This document shows, in pieces, positions 42,601 through 50,625 of a DNA stretch of 64,000 nt. The stretch lies in NCBI GenBank assembly GCA_003612285.1, contig RAYE01000004.1:1-64000 (forward strand), written 5' to 3'. The position numbers were made by a program, and so were the translations under genes. Source of the DNA: a bacterium D16-51 (lineage in GTDB: Bacteria > Bacillota > Clostridia > Lachnospirales > Lachnospiraceae). The number at the start of each line of letters is the position of its first letter. The stretch's first letter is position 1. Under the pieces are notes generated by a model. That model had not been told where the DNA came from and searched no databases. It was given only the letters and a program-made list of their open reading frames with translations.

Positions 42601-43783
42601 TGTATCGGATTCTAACATGGATATGTCCAGTATGATGGGCTCTGGCCTTCAAGTTAATATTTATGGGAAAGATATTGATAAGCTGATAGAAATTAGTGAA
42701 GACGTCATGAAGATGGTAAAGGAAGTAAAAGGATATGAAGAGCCTACAAATGGGCAGGAGGAAGGGGATAAAGAAGTCCATGTCAGTGTAAATAAAGATA
42801 AGGCAATGCGTTTGGGGCTTACCGTTGCACAGGTTTATGCAGAACTTAATAAGAAGCTTACGACAGAGAAAAAATCTACAACATTAACGGTTGGGGAGGA
42901 AGAATATGATGTTAAGATTATAGATGAGAGGGAGGAGTTAAATACAGAAAACCTGGAGGATTATGAGTTTGAAGTAACTACAACAGATGAAGAAGGCAAG
43001 ACGAAGACAAAAAAGCATAAACTAAAAGAGTTTGCAAAGATTCAGGAGAGCACAGGGGTCGCTTCTTTAAGCAGGGAAAACCTTGTGAATTATGTGCAGG
43101 TAGATGCTGCTGTTGAAGATGGTTATAATGCAACTCTGCTAAGCCGGGATTTAGAGAAAAAAGTAAATAAATATGATGTGCCTTCCGGGTATGATATTTC
43201 TATCCAGGGTGAAAGTGAGACAAATATGGACATGGTGGAAAATATGCTTTTGATGATAGGTTTGGCGATTATATTTATTTACCTGATTATGGTTGCCCAG
43301 TTCCAGGGGCTTTTGTCACCGTTTATCGTACTTTTGACAATACCGCTTGCATTTACAGGCGGGCTTCTTGCCCTGCTTATTACAGGGGAACCGTTATCTG
43401 TTATGGCATTAATGGGATTCCTTGTGCTTTCTGGCGTCGTGGTAAATAATGGTATTGTGTTTGTTGATTATGCAAATAAATTGCGCCTGAGCGGCGTGGA
43501 GAAAAGGGAAGCATTAGTAGAAACAGGGAAAACCCGTATGCGCCCGATTTTAATGACTGCATTGACAACAATCCTTGCAATGTCAACATTGGCGCTTAGC
43601 CAGGACTCTACAGCGGCTTTAAGCCGGGGGATGGCGATTGTGACAATTGGCGGGCTGGCGTATGCAACACTGATGACATTATTTATCGTTCCAGTATTTT
43701 ATGACATTTTCTACCGCAGGAAGTTAAAGAAAGTGGATTTAGGGGATGAAGAATCTTTAAATGATGTAGATGATATCATATAA
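39698..43783 (+). CDS. RND-family efflux permease with large coiled-coil insertion
   Basis: 1361 aa against about 1030 for typical AcrB/HAE1 proteins. Residues 10-30 form TM1; porter-domain text (TTYPGASPEKVEMEITEIME, VKNVSSSSAENSSVV) follows. Residues 200-530 are an Ala/Glu/Lys-rich helical insertion (LAKAKRELDKAEKKLKEG, later QVEKAIKEAEDNYEQ), located near the docking region. The remainder is canonical, including TM4 GLALGVGMLVDNSIVVIENIYR and the C-terminal half with MALMGFLVLSGVVVNNGIVFVDYAN. No adaptor or outer-membrane gene is nearby, as expected in a monoderm. Probable proton-driven export; substrate unknown. Confidence 0.88.
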   Translation: MPKFSVKKPFVVLVAVVMLLVLGAVSFIKMTTDFLPNMNMPYMIVITTYPGASPEKVEMEITEIMESAVGTVNGVKNVSSSSAENSSVVSLEFEEDTNMDAAMVKVSSAVNQVPLPENAGTPMLMQISADMMATMMTSVDYEGKSGYELSKFIEDNIIPELERQDGVASVNASGMVEKSIEVCLDQDKIDDVNTRILEKTNKSLAKAKRELDKAEKKLKEGKEQLSSQKKELENQQNEKSSELAKFSKMMNQALATKEAYASNLTSLQAKQSALKMEKEAYQKNKVVDAYNQMNAGFKALRDSMEEGGAAYQGIYSVIYNQVLAAMVQAQLKAAGIEGTVTAENVDTYLAQLGEGSAALKEAAAEEAAKQAKEQAAAQLAQLPTSVKDALDHPEKLDAYKELLKSQGQGEAAKQMTKKSLKSLYDIVEVRIPQIDTALANLKTEIIVAKQALKQVEKAIKEAEDNYEQVEQGKITAAAAFGTANAQISSAESTLAASEEEIKAGKESFEKSKKEALKNANLDQLLTMEQLSNILSAENFSMPAGYISEDGTQYLIKVGDEYDSVNAMKDAVLCKIDDIGDIRLEDVSRVTVVDNSAESYGRVNGNDAVLLSISKASTAGTSDVSKGCNEKLKELEKEYSGLRFTNLMDQGDYIELIVDSVLSNLLWGALLAVIVLLIFLRDVRPTVVVAFSIPLSVLFAVVLMYFTNITLNIISLSGLALGVGMLVDNSIVVIENIYRLRNKGVSVARAAVMGANQVAGAIFSSTLTTICVFLPIVFTDGITRQIMQDMCLTIGYSLSASLIVALTLVPCMGSVFLKSESQKKHRFFDALIIGYDRAARFCLRFKIVPIAAAVALLVFSIWQVTKMGIVFIPDMGSEQLSASLTMDYESTEEEDFALADKISGEIQKIKGVKTVGAMRGNTTMSLGGSGADKNYTFMVLLDEEFANQNKEIAAKMEKVFQDNNCEEYSVSDSNMDMSSMMGSGLQVNIYGKDIDKLIEISEDVMKMVKEVKGYEEPTNGQEEGDKEVHVSVNKDKAMRLGLTVAQVYAELNKKLTTEKKSTTLTVGEEEYDVKIIDEREELNTENLEDYEFEVTTTDEEGKTKTKKHKLKEFAKIQESTGVASLSRENLVNYVQVDAAVEDGYNATLLSRDLEKKVNKYDVPSGYDISIQGESETNMDMVENMLLMIGLAIIFIYLIMVAQFQGLLSPFIVLLTIPLAFTGGLLALLITGEPLSVMALMGFLVLSGVVVNNGIVFVDYANKLRLSGVEKREALVETGKTRMRPILMTALTTILAMSTLALSQDSTAALSRGMAIVTIGGLAYATLMTLFIVPVFYDIFYRRKLKKVDLGDEESLNDVDDII

Positions 43784-43829
43784 AATTTCGCAGCGGTTCC
43801 TTAATAATAAATATTAAAACGAAAAGTTG

Positions 43830-43872
43830 AAAGCTGTATGTAGAGATAAAAACTCTATATGCAGCTTTTTTT
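43830..43872 (+). terminator. Rho-independent terminator of the RND gene
   Basis: AAAGCTGTATGTAGAG and CTCTATATGCAGCTTT pair around ATAAAAA, followed by TTTT. Confidence 0.92.
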
Positions 43873-44004
43873 GAATAGCAGCAGGAAAAGAAACGAATAC
43901 TAAATGAAAACAGGATACAGCCGGAAAATTAGGATATGGCTGGTTTTGCACAGGAGATGGTCAGTTCCTGGGTAAAGTAATAATAGAAAGGCGAGGGCTT
44001 TGAT

Positions 44005-45072
44005 ATGAGTTGTAAACAAATGGGAAAACAGAGTATTTGTTTTAAAAATCCTCCTGTAATCAGCGGGGCAGCATCTATTGTAGGAGAAAAAGAAGGCGAA
44101 GGGCCTTATGGGGAATATTTTGACAAAATTGAAACAGACCCGAAAGTTGGGGGAGAAACCTGGGAAGAGGCGGAAGGAAAACTGCAGGAAGAGGCTGCAA
44201 GTATGGCAATCCGCCATGCAGGCATTACAAAAAAGGATATCCGATATATGGTGGCAGGGGACTTGCTGGGGCAGTTGATGGCGTCTTCTTTTGGATTAGC
44301 TGAAATGGATATTCCGCTTTTTGGTGTCTATGGAGCCTGTTCAACGATGGGGGAATCGCTCGGGATTGCGGCAATGATAGTAGACGGGGGATTTGCAGAG
44401 CATGTTGTAGCAATTACTTCCAGTCATTTTGCGAGTGCAGAAAAGCAATTCCGTTTTCCCTTGGGGTATGGCAACCAGCGCCCGAAAGCGGCGACCTGGA
44501 CGGTGACAGGGAGCGGGGCGGTTGTGTTAAGCCGTTCTGTAAGGAAAGAAGAAATTCTGGAAAAAGAACAGATTTCTTCGCGTGCAAGGGCAGAAAAGGG
44601 GAAAGTAAAAGTAAAGGGGATTACAACCGGGAAAATTGTAGATTATGGCGTGAAGGATAATATGAATATGGGGGCTTGCATGGCGCCGGCGGCAGGGGAG
44701 GTTATTGTACAGAATCTGGTAGATTTTGGATATAAGCCAGAATATTATGATAAAATTATTACAGGTGATTTAGGGAAAGTAGGAAAAGATATTTTAATTG
44801 ATTTTGTGGAAGCAAAGGGGTATGACATCCGTAAACAATATATGGACTGCGGGATTGAAATTTACGGGGAGGAACAAAATGTCCAGGCAGGAGGGAGCGG
44901 CTGCGGCTGCAGTGCGGTTATGCTGACTGGATATATTTTAAAAATGCTGGAACGGGGGGAATGGAACAGGGTTTTATTTGTTCCGACGGGAGCTCTTTTG
45001 TCACAGGTAAGTTTTAATGAAGGGAATAGTGTTCCAGGAATTGCACATGGCGTTGTTTTAGAACGGTTTTAA
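44005..45072 (+). CDS. spoVAD: Stage V sporulation protein AD
   Basis: 355 aa thiolase-fold protein of the SpoVA channel that moves Ca-dipicolinate across the spore inner membrane. Recognised by GKQSICFKNPPVISGAASIVG, the PYGEYFDKIETDPKVGGETWEEAE segment, FGVYGACSTMGESLGIAAMIVDGG and the VQAGGSGCGCSAVMLTGYIL region. AAAGGCGAGGGC precedes the start. spoVAE follows after 15 bp. spoVAC, usually directly upstream, is absent here. Confidence 0.95.
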   Translation: MSCKQMGKQSICFKNPPVISGAASIVGEKEGEGPYGEYFDKIETDPKVGGETWEEAEGKLQEEAASMAIRHAGITKKDIRYMVAGDLLGQLMASSFGLAEMDIPLFGVYGACSTMGESLGIAAMIVDGGFAEHVVAITSSHFASAEKQFRFPLGYGNQRPKAATWTVTGSGAVVLSRSVRKEEILEKEQISSRARAEKGKVKVKGITTGKIVDYGVKDNMNMGACMAPAAGEVIVQNLVDFGYKPEYYDKIITGDLGKVGKDILIDFVEAKGYDIRKQYMDCGIEIYGEEQNVQAGGSGCGCSAVMLTGYILKMLERGEWNRVLFVPTGALLSQVSFNEGNSVPGIAHGVVLERF

Positions 45073-45087
45073 AAAGGGGGAATGGAT

Positions 45088-45441
45088 ATGGATTATTTAA
45101 TAGCTTTTTTAGTGGGTGGGATGATTTGTGTATTGGTCCAGATTTTAATGGATAATACAAAATTGCTGCCAGGAAGAATTATGGTAATTCTTGTCTGTAC
45201 CGGGGCTGCTTTAGGAGCAGTAGGCTGGTATGAGCCATTTGCAGAATGGGCCGGGGCGGGCGCAACAGTTCCGTTACTTGGTTTTGGGAATACTTTAATG
45301 AAGGGGATAAAAGAAGCTGTAAACCAGGAGGGGTTTATTGGATTATTTAAGGGCGGGTTTACTTCCTGTGCAGTCGGCGTTTCTACTGCATTGATTTTTG
45401 GTTATCTCGCATCGCTTATTTTTAAACCGAAAATGAAATAA
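45088..45441 (+). CDS. spoVAE: Stage V sporulation protein AE (SpoVAE/SpoVAEB type)
   Basis: 117-aa membrane protein with about four helices: YLIAFLVGGMICVLVQILMD, IMVILVCTGAALGAVGWYEPF, ATVPLLGFGNTLMKGIKEAV and VGVSTALIFGYLASLIF. This matches the SpoVAE family and its usual place after spoVAD. ATG 45088 is chosen because AAAAAGGGGG ends seven bases before it. A strong terminator closes the unit. Confidence 0.93.
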   Translation: MDYLIAFLVGGMICVLVQILMDNTKLLPGRIMVILVCTGAALGAVGWYEPFAEWAGAGATVPLLGFGNTLMKGIKEAVNQEGFIGLFKGGFTSCAVGVSTALIFGYLASLIFKPKMK

Positions 45442-45546
45442 ATATTACTGTGAATTGTATCAAATAAACTTCAAAATATTTCCGTAAGTAATATCACAAG
45501 TTATTTTTTAACAGTTCCAAAGAAAAATAATTTGGAGCGTGTTTGC

Positions 45547-45580
45547 AAAAAAAGAATCTGATAAAAAGGATTCTTTTTTT
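45547..45580 (+). terminator. Rho-independent terminator of spoVAD-spoVAE
   Basis: AAAAAAAGAATC and GATTCTTTTTTT form the stem around TGATAAAAAG. GGAGCGTGTTTGC, a TAGAGCGTG-type terminus, abuts it on the left. Confidence 0.9.
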
Positions 45581-45610
45581 GTATGCCATATTTATTTTTT
45601 TCTTAAAAAG

Positions 45611-45804
45611 TTACTATTCACAGCCGTTCTAAACAGCATGCGTAAAACCTGCCAGCAGAGCTGCCAGACGCTGCAAGGACAGCAGCTTTTGTTTTACTTA
45701 TGTTGTTTAGAACAGCCTGCACACAACATATAGAAAGCAGGTGCCCTCTTACGTGCAAGCACGACGAGTCCGACCTGCTTTCTATATGTTGCTGTGAATA
45801 GTAA
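45611..45804. mobile_element. TTACTATTCAC-ended structured element, copy A (194 bp)
   Basis: Termini TTACTATTCACAGC and GCTGTGAATAGTAA are inverted repeats, flanked by similar CTTAAAAAG and CTTTAAAAAAG. The interior has GTTCTAAACA with TGTTTAGAAC, and a perfect 19-bp stem (45724-45742 with 45773-45791) capped by 30 nt that contain CTCTTACGTGC and GCACGACGAGTC. No coding capacity. It lacks the insertion present in copy B at 53531-53789. Confidence 0.85.
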
Positions 45805-45925
45805 CTTTAAAAAAGAAAATTCTAACAAATTTGAAAAAAACTCTTGAAACTTTTAGTAATAAGCTATATACTTTCAAATGACAGCAAAATAAAAATAGTT
45901 TTTATTTGGGTAAAGGAGAAGAACT

Positions 45926-46411
45926 ATGCCAAGAGGAAAAAAACAAGAACCATCTGTTGCAAAAGAAACAAAAACTGCTGTAAAGGAAGTAGCTGTAAAG
46001 AATGACGACAAGGTAAAAGAAAGTGCTACAGCAGAAGTGAAAAAAGAAGAAGCTGTAAAGGCAGAGCCTGCAGCAGAAAAGGCAGTTACAGAAGAGCCTG
46101 CTGCTAAGGAAGAAGCAAAAGCACCTGTAAGAAGAAGAGGCAGAAAAGCCGGACAGAAGAAAACAACTCCTGCAGTAAAGAAGACTGTTGCTAAAAAGGC
46201 AGAAAAAGAAATGGTACATGAAGTTTATTTTGAATATAACCATGAGCAGATTCTTACAGAAGGATTAATTGAGCGGATTCAGGAAGCTTATAAAAATGAA
46301 GGACATCGTATTTCTTCTATCAAGTCTTTGCGTGTTTATATTAATTTGGAAGCAAGAAGAGCTTATTATGTAATTAATGATAAGGCAGAAGGTAAATTCG
46401 TAGAATTTTAA
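45926..46411 (+). CDS. DUF6465 family protein with histone-like tail
   Basis: 161 aa. Residues 1-95 are low-complexity Lys/Ala/Glu repeats ending in RRRGRKAGQKKTTPAVKKTV, resembling the basic tails of histone H1-like proteins. The C-terminal 65 residues form a small conserved domain (VHEVYFEYNHEQILTEGLIERIQEAYKNEG, then YINLEARRAYYVIND). DUF6465 is uncharacterised; DNA or RNA binding is only suggested by the basic tail. AAAGGAGAAGAACT precedes the start. Confidence 0.8.
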   Translation: MPRGKKQEPSVAKETKTAVKEVAVKNDDKVKESATAEVKKEEAVKAEPAAEKAVTEEPAAKEEAKAPVRRRGRKAGQKKTTPAVKKTVAKKAEKEMVHEVYFEYNHEQILTEGLIERIQEAYKNEGHRISSIKSLRVYINLEARRAYYVINDKAEGKFVEF

Positions 46412-46518
46412 GCAAAAAATTACAATAGAAAGTGTGCAGTACGTTTTAACGAAAGCAAAAATCTCCAGCGTTTTTTGCTGGTGTACCATTATGTTTGCCA
46501 CAATTTTCTATGACATGA

Positions 46519-46560
46519 AAAAGACTGCCTCCTGATGATGCAGGGGGCAGTCTTTCCTTT
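46519..46560. terminator. Bidirectional terminator between DUF6465 and SASP genes
   Basis: AAAGACTGCC and GGCAGTCTTT form a long stem, with TCCTTTT on one side and A-rich sequence on the other. It serves both convergent genes. Confidence 0.85.
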
Positions 46561-46606
46561 TCAGAAAAATTCTAAAAAGGGAATCATTCTTTAGAAAATG
46601 GACAGA

Positions 46607-46816
46607 CTATCTGCCAGACATTTCTTCTTCCTGGCGCCTAATCATCTGCCTTACCATTTCCCCACCAACGCTGCCGTTCTGTGCAGATGTTAAATCACCA
46701 TTGTAGCCGCCGTTTTTAAGTGGTACGCCAAGTTCGTTAGCTACCTCCATTTTAAACTTATCCATTGCCTCTTTTGCCTGTGGAACTTCCATTCTTGAAC
46801 TCTGATTGTTTGTCAT
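46607..46816 (-). CDS. Alpha/beta-type small acid-soluble spore protein
   Basis: 69 aa DNA-coating protein that protects spore DNA from UV and heat and is degraded by GPR at germination. The family core is clear: MDKFKMEVANELGVPLKNGGYNGDLTSAQNGSVGGEMVRQMI, with the protease site in KMEVANELG. AAAGGAGGATAAAAAT precedes the start. Expression is expected in the forespore. Confidence 0.96.
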   Translation of the reverse strand: MTNNQSSRMEVPQAKEAMDKFKMEVANELGVPLKNGGYNGDLTSAQNGSVGGEMVRQMIRRQEEEMSGR

Positions 46817-47069
46817 TATTTTTATCCTCCTTTTTCATTTCACCAGTTGATTTAATTCCTTTCATATAAAACATGATAAGGATTGATATCTGCCGGTGCC
46901 GATAAGCGATTGCTTATCTTGGTATTATTATGTGAAGCTTTCAGGAAAATATGTTGGTAGTTTTTGGAGAAAAGGTTGTTTTTTTATGAAAATGTGGTAG
47001 AATATAATGTACGGGTGTAAAAAGGAAGCAGGAATTGAAAATAAAATTTATAAAATGGAGGAAGATAGA

Positions 47070-47219
47070 ATGAAACATATTAAAACAATGAATAAGGCAA
47101 ATTTAAGCGCAACAGCAAAGAAAGGCGGATGCGGCAAGTGCCAGGCATCCTGCCAGTCGGCTTGTAAGACTTCATGTACTGTGGGAAACCAGAAATGTGC
47201 AAATGAAGAAAATAAGTAA
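47070..47219 (+). CDS. scfA: SCIFF peptide (six-cysteine ranthipeptide precursor)
   Basis: 49 aa precursor: MKHIKTMNKANLSATAKKGG leader followed by six cysteines at 21, 24, 28, 32, 36 and 43 (CGKC, ASC, SAC, TSC, QKC). This is the SCIFF family found across Clostridia, in which a radical SAM enzyme installs thioether crosslinks between Cys and other residues. ATGGAGGAAGATAGA precedes the start. The maturase gene follows after 101 bp. SCIFF peptides are linked to quorum sensing and metabolism in some species. Confidence 0.95.
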   Translation: MKHIKTMNKANLSATAKKGGCGKCQASCQSACKTSCTVGNQKCANEENK

Positions 47220-47247
47220 AAACTGTTAATTATTGAAGGCAGAAGCA

Positions 47248-47283
47248 GAATGGCTGTTATGAGATATCTTATAACAGCCATTC
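47248..47283 (+). terminator. Strong hairpin between SCIFF peptide and maturase genes
   Basis: GAATGGCTGTTAT and ATAACAGCCATTC form a 13-bp perfect stem without a T-run. It probably stabilises the 3' end of the abundant precursor mRNA or partly terminates transcription, which would keep precursor above enzyme. Confidence 0.65.
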
Positions 47284-47320
47284 CCATGTTTGGCAGGAGT
47301 GCGTTTGGAGGATTAAAACA

Positions 47321-48685
47321 GTGATACATAAGTTCAAAGCAAAAGATTTAAATATATTATTGGATGTTAACAGCGGCGGCGTACATTTGGTTGACGATAT
47401 CACATATGATTTGCTGGATGAGGCGAAACCGCCATTTGAAAAGGAGTGCCCACAGGAAGTTACAGAAAAATTTGCAGGACGGTATGATATAGAAGAAATC
47501 AAAGAAGCTTATGCAGAAATTTATTCCCTGTATGAGGAAAAACTGCTTTATAGTGAAGATGTTTATGAAAAATATGCAGAGACTTCTGTTGTATCGCCAA
47601 TTAAGTCAATGTGCCTGCATATCGCGCATGACTGCAATCTCCGCTGCAAGTATTGTTTTGCATCGACGGGTGATTTTGGTACAGGGCGTAAGCTGATGCC
47701 ATTAGAGACAGGAAAGGCAGCAATTGATTTTTTGTTGGAAAAATCGGTTGGCAGGGAAAGATTGGACGTAGATTTTTTTGGCGGCGAGCCATTGATGAAT
47801 TTTGAGGTGGTGAAGGAAATCGTTGCCTATGCGAGAAGCAAAGAAAAAGAGTATGGGAAGCATTTTGATTTTACAATTACTACAAATGGGATGCTTTTGA
47901 ATGATGATAATATTGATTTCATTAATCAGGAAATGCATAATGTAGTATTGTCGCTTGACGGGCGGAAAGAAGTGAACGACCGTATGCGGATCCGTGTAGA
48001 TGGGAGTGGATCCTATGATAAAATTTTGCCAAATTTTAAAAAACTGGTAGAAAAACGTGGTGACAAGGAATACTATGTACGGGGGACTTATACAAAATAT
48101 AATTTGGATTTTTCAGAAGATATAATGCATATTTATGAAGCGGGGTTTGACCAGATTTCGGTAGAACCGGTAATGGAAAAGCCAGAAATAGAATATGCGC
48201 TTACAGAGGAAGACCTTAGGCGGATTTATCAGGAGTATGATAAATTGGTAGAAAGGCTTTCAGAGGTAAAGGAGAATGGCGGCTTTATAAACTTTTTCCA
48301 TTTTATGATTGATTTAGACCAGGGACCGTGTGTGGTAAAGCGCCTGCGCGGCTGTGGGAGCGGGAATGAATATGTATCCGTTACGCCGGATGGGGATATT
48401 TATCCATGCCATCAATTTACTGGGTTTGAAGAATATAAAATGGGGAATTTGGCAGACGGGACTTTTTCGGAAGAGATTAAAAAAGAGTTTGCCGGAGCAC
48501 ATGTCTATTCCAAACCGGCGTGCCAGGACTGTTGGGCAAAGTTTTATTGCAGCGGCGGCTGTAATGCGAATAATTATATTTATAATGGGGATATCCATAA
48601 AGCGTATGAGCTTTCCTGCAAAATCCAGCGGAAACGTTTGGAATGCGCTATCCTAATGAAAGTTTGTGAAATGTGTGAAAGGTGA
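47321..48685 (+). CDS. scfB: SCIFF radical SAM maturase
   Basis: 454 aa. An N-terminal peptide-recognition region (about residues 1-85) is followed by a radical SAM core with CNLRCKYC (Cys 105, 109, 112) and a SPASM/twitch C-terminus with CGSGNEYVSVTPDGDIYPCHQF and CQDCWAKFYCSGGCNANNY, which bind auxiliary iron-sulfur clusters. It forms thioether links in the SCIFF precursor encoded just upstream. GTG 47321 follows GGAGGATTAAAACA; no ATG lies nearby. Confidence 0.95.
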   Translation: MIHKFKAKDLNILLDVNSGGVHLVDDITYDLLDEAKPPFEKECPQEVTEKFAGRYDIEEIKEAYAEIYSLYEEKLLYSEDVYEKYAETSVVSPIKSMCLHIAHDCNLRCKYCFASTGDFGTGRKLMPLETGKAAIDFLLEKSVGRERLDVDFFGGEPLMNFEVVKEIVAYARSKEKEYGKHFDFTITTNGMLLNDDNIDFINQEMHNVVLSLDGRKEVNDRMRIRVDGSGSYDKILPNFKKLVEKRGDKEYYVRGTYTKYNLDFSEDIMHIYEAGFDQISVEPVMEKPEIEYALTEEDLRRIYQEYDKLVERLSEVKENGGFINFFHFMIDLDQGPCVVKRLRGCGSGNEYVSVTPDGDIYPCHQFTGFEEYKMGNLADGTFSEEIKKEFAGAHVYSKPACQDCWAKFYCSGGCNANNYIYNGDIHKAYELSCKIQRKRLECAILMKVCEMCER

Positions 48686-48700
48686 GAAATGAATTAAAAG

Positions 48701-49867
48701 ATGATAACATTGCTTAGCAGGATTTTTATAAAAGATGCAGATCAGTATGATAAGCCGGAGGTACGGCGTTTTTATGGTGTTTTTTGTAGTGGTTTCGGCG
48801 TTGTCCTAAATATGGTTCTATTTGGAATTAAGTTATTTGCTGGAATTATTACTGGTTCTGTTGCAATCACCGCAGATGCATTTAATAACCTTTCGGATGC
48901 TGGTTCTTCCGTGATTACCCTGGCGGGTTTTAAGTTTGCGGGGATGAAGCCGGATAAGGAACATCCATTTGGGCATGGGCGGTTTGAATATATTTCTGGA
49001 TTAATCGTAGCTATTTTGATTATTTTGATGGGCTTTGAACTGGCGCGTAGTTCGCTGGAAAAAATCCTGCATCCGGAAGATGTGATGGCAGAAACAGCAG
49101 CAATCATAATTCTGGTAATATCTGTTTTAACAAAATTATATATGGCGGCGTATAATTACAGGATTGGGAAAAAAATTAATTCTTCTGCAATGCGTGCAAC
49201 AGCAGTGGACAGCCTGAGCGATGCTACTGCAACTACAGTTGTCCTGCTTGCGATGGGATTTATGGAGATGACAGGGATTAATATTGACGGGTACTGTGGT
49301 ATGCTGGTTGCCTTATTTATCTTATGGGCAGGTTATCAGGCAGCAAAGGAAACGGTAAGCCCATTGCTTGGAGGAAGGCCGGATGATGAGTTTATAAAGC
49401 GTGTTAGGGAAATTGTCCTGTCACATGATAATATTGTTGGACTTCATGATATGATTGTCCATGATTATGGCCCGGGAAGAGTTATGATTTCCCTCCATGC
49501 AGAGGTACCGGGAGATGAGAATATTTTTAAACTCCATGAGATTATTGACCATATTGAAATGGAATTGGAGCATGAGCTGCAGTGTAACTGCGTAATCCAT
49601 ATGGATCCGATTGAGTCTAAGAATGAAGCGGTGAACGCTATGCGGCAGGGGGTTGCCCAAATTGTCAGGTCAATTAATGAAGAGCTTACAATCCATGATT
49701 TTCGTATGGTAACAGGGGAATCCAGGACAAACCTGATTTTTGATATTGTGCTGCCGCAGGAGTTTGAGATGACGGATGAGGAAATCCGCAGAGAAGTTCA
49801 GGAAAGGGTTTTGGAAAAATATCCAAATCATTATTCTGTGATTAAAGTAGAAAAGGCTTATGTTTAA
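48701..49867 (+). CDS. Cation diffusion facilitator transporter
   Basis: 388 aa. Six-helix CDF core (VLNMVLFGIKLFAGIITGSVAITADAFNNLSDAGSSVI with the metal-site Asp residues, then FGHGRFEYISGL) and a cytoplasmic C-terminal domain of about 170 aa (VGLHDMIVHDYGPGRVMISLHAEV), longer than the usual 90 because a second ferredoxin-like segment follows. Exports divalent metals such as Zn, Mn or Fe in exchange for protons. The start lacks a perfect ribosome-binding site (GAAAGGTGAG lies about 15 bases upstream). Confidence 0.92.
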   Translation: MITLLSRIFIKDADQYDKPEVRRFYGVFCSGFGVVLNMVLFGIKLFAGIITGSVAITADAFNNLSDAGSSVITLAGFKFAGMKPDKEHPFGHGRFEYISGLIVAILIILMGFELARSSLEKILHPEDVMAETAAIIILVISVLTKLYMAAYNYRIGKKINSSAMRATAVDSLSDATATTVVLLAMGFMEMTGINIDGYCGMLVALFILWAGYQAAKETVSPLLGGRPDDEFIKRVREIVLSHDNIVGLHDMIVHDYGPGRVMISLHAEVPGDENIFKLHEIIDHIEMELEHELQCNCVIHMDPIESKNEAVNAMRQGVAQIVRSINEELTIHDFRMVTGESRTNLIFDIVLPQEFEMTDEEIRREVQERVLEKYPNHYSVIKVEKAYV

Positions 49868-49956
49868 AGGTTCCTATTCCCGGATGGACACACGATAAAA
49901 GAATAGTTGTGAATAGAGTAATGTATAAAATCCACTTACAGAAATGGGGTGAGAAA

Positions 49957-50625
49957 ATGAGGAGACAAAAACCGGCTGCCGGAGAATTTTACCGGCATTT
50001 TAAAGGGCAGCTTTATCAGGTTAAGATGATCGCAAAAGACAGCAGTTCGTTAAAAGAGAAAGTAGTTTATCAGGCGATGTATGCGCCTTTTGATTGCTGG
50101 GTGCGGGATTTGGAGGAGTTTACCAGTGAAGTGGATAAAGAAAAATATCCAGAGGCAAAGCAAAGCTGGCGGTTTGAAAAAGTAGTGTTTGAGGAGGAAG
50201 GAAAAGAACAGGAAAAACAGTTTTTTGGCAGCAGGCCCATTCCGGCGGGCACGGAAGAGGCAGAAAATAAGGCTGGATGGACAGCAGAGGAGAATAGGGA
50301 AGCGTTAGAAAAGACAGATAAAGTCAGTGACGAAATTTTGGTAAAAGCGTTAAAAAGTGGACAGCCGCAGCGTTATCTGGATCAGAAAATGACAGAAGAG
50401 GAGATAGCGCAAAGAGGTCTTCTGCAGCTTTTGGATGCAGAGGGATTCCGTGAAAAAAGACAGATTTTTATAGGATTAAAGCCTTATTTAAATGAGAGGA
50501 TGTTAAATAATATTGCAGTCGCTTTGGATATTGTGCTGGAAGACGGAGACGAAGAATCACAGTATGAATCCATTATGCGCTGCATGGAAGCGTTTGAACA
50601 TTATGAAGGAAGGAGGCTTCGCTGA
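49957..50625 (+). CDS. DUF1653 domain-containing protein
   Basis: 222 aa. The N-terminal 65 residues form the DUF1653 fold (PAAGEFYRHFKGQLYQVKMIAKDSSSLKEKVVYQAMYAPFDCWVRDLEEF), normally a stand-alone small protein. The C-terminal part is an uncharacterised extension with LKSGQPQRYLDQKMTEEEIAQRGLLQLL and CMEAFEHYEG. ATG 49957 follows GGGGTGAGAAA. The stop codon overlaps the next start (TGATG), so the two genes are coupled. Confidence 0.8.
   Translation: MRRQKPAAGEFYRHFKGQLYQVKMIAKDSSSLKEKVVYQAMYAPFDCWVRDLEEFTSEVDKEKYPEAKQSWRFEKVVFEEEGKEQEKQFFGSRPIPAGTEEAENKAGWTAEENREALEKTDKVSDEILVKALKSGQPQRYLDQKMTEEEIAQRGLLQLLDAEGFREKRQIFIGLKPYLNERMLNNIAVALDIVLEDGDEESQYESIMRCMEAFEHYEGRRLR

Noticed and set aside
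45743-45772. Apical segment of the TTACTATTCAC elements as a known self-cleaving ribozyme
   Set aside because: I looked for hammerhead (CTGATGA and GAAA) and pistol-type conserved bases and did not find them. The segment is reported only as an unclassified structured element.
45902-46243. Minus-strand frame rich in Phe, Ser and Cys opposite the DUF6465 gene
   Set aside because: It is the antisense shadow of Lys/Ala/Glu-rich coding sequence.
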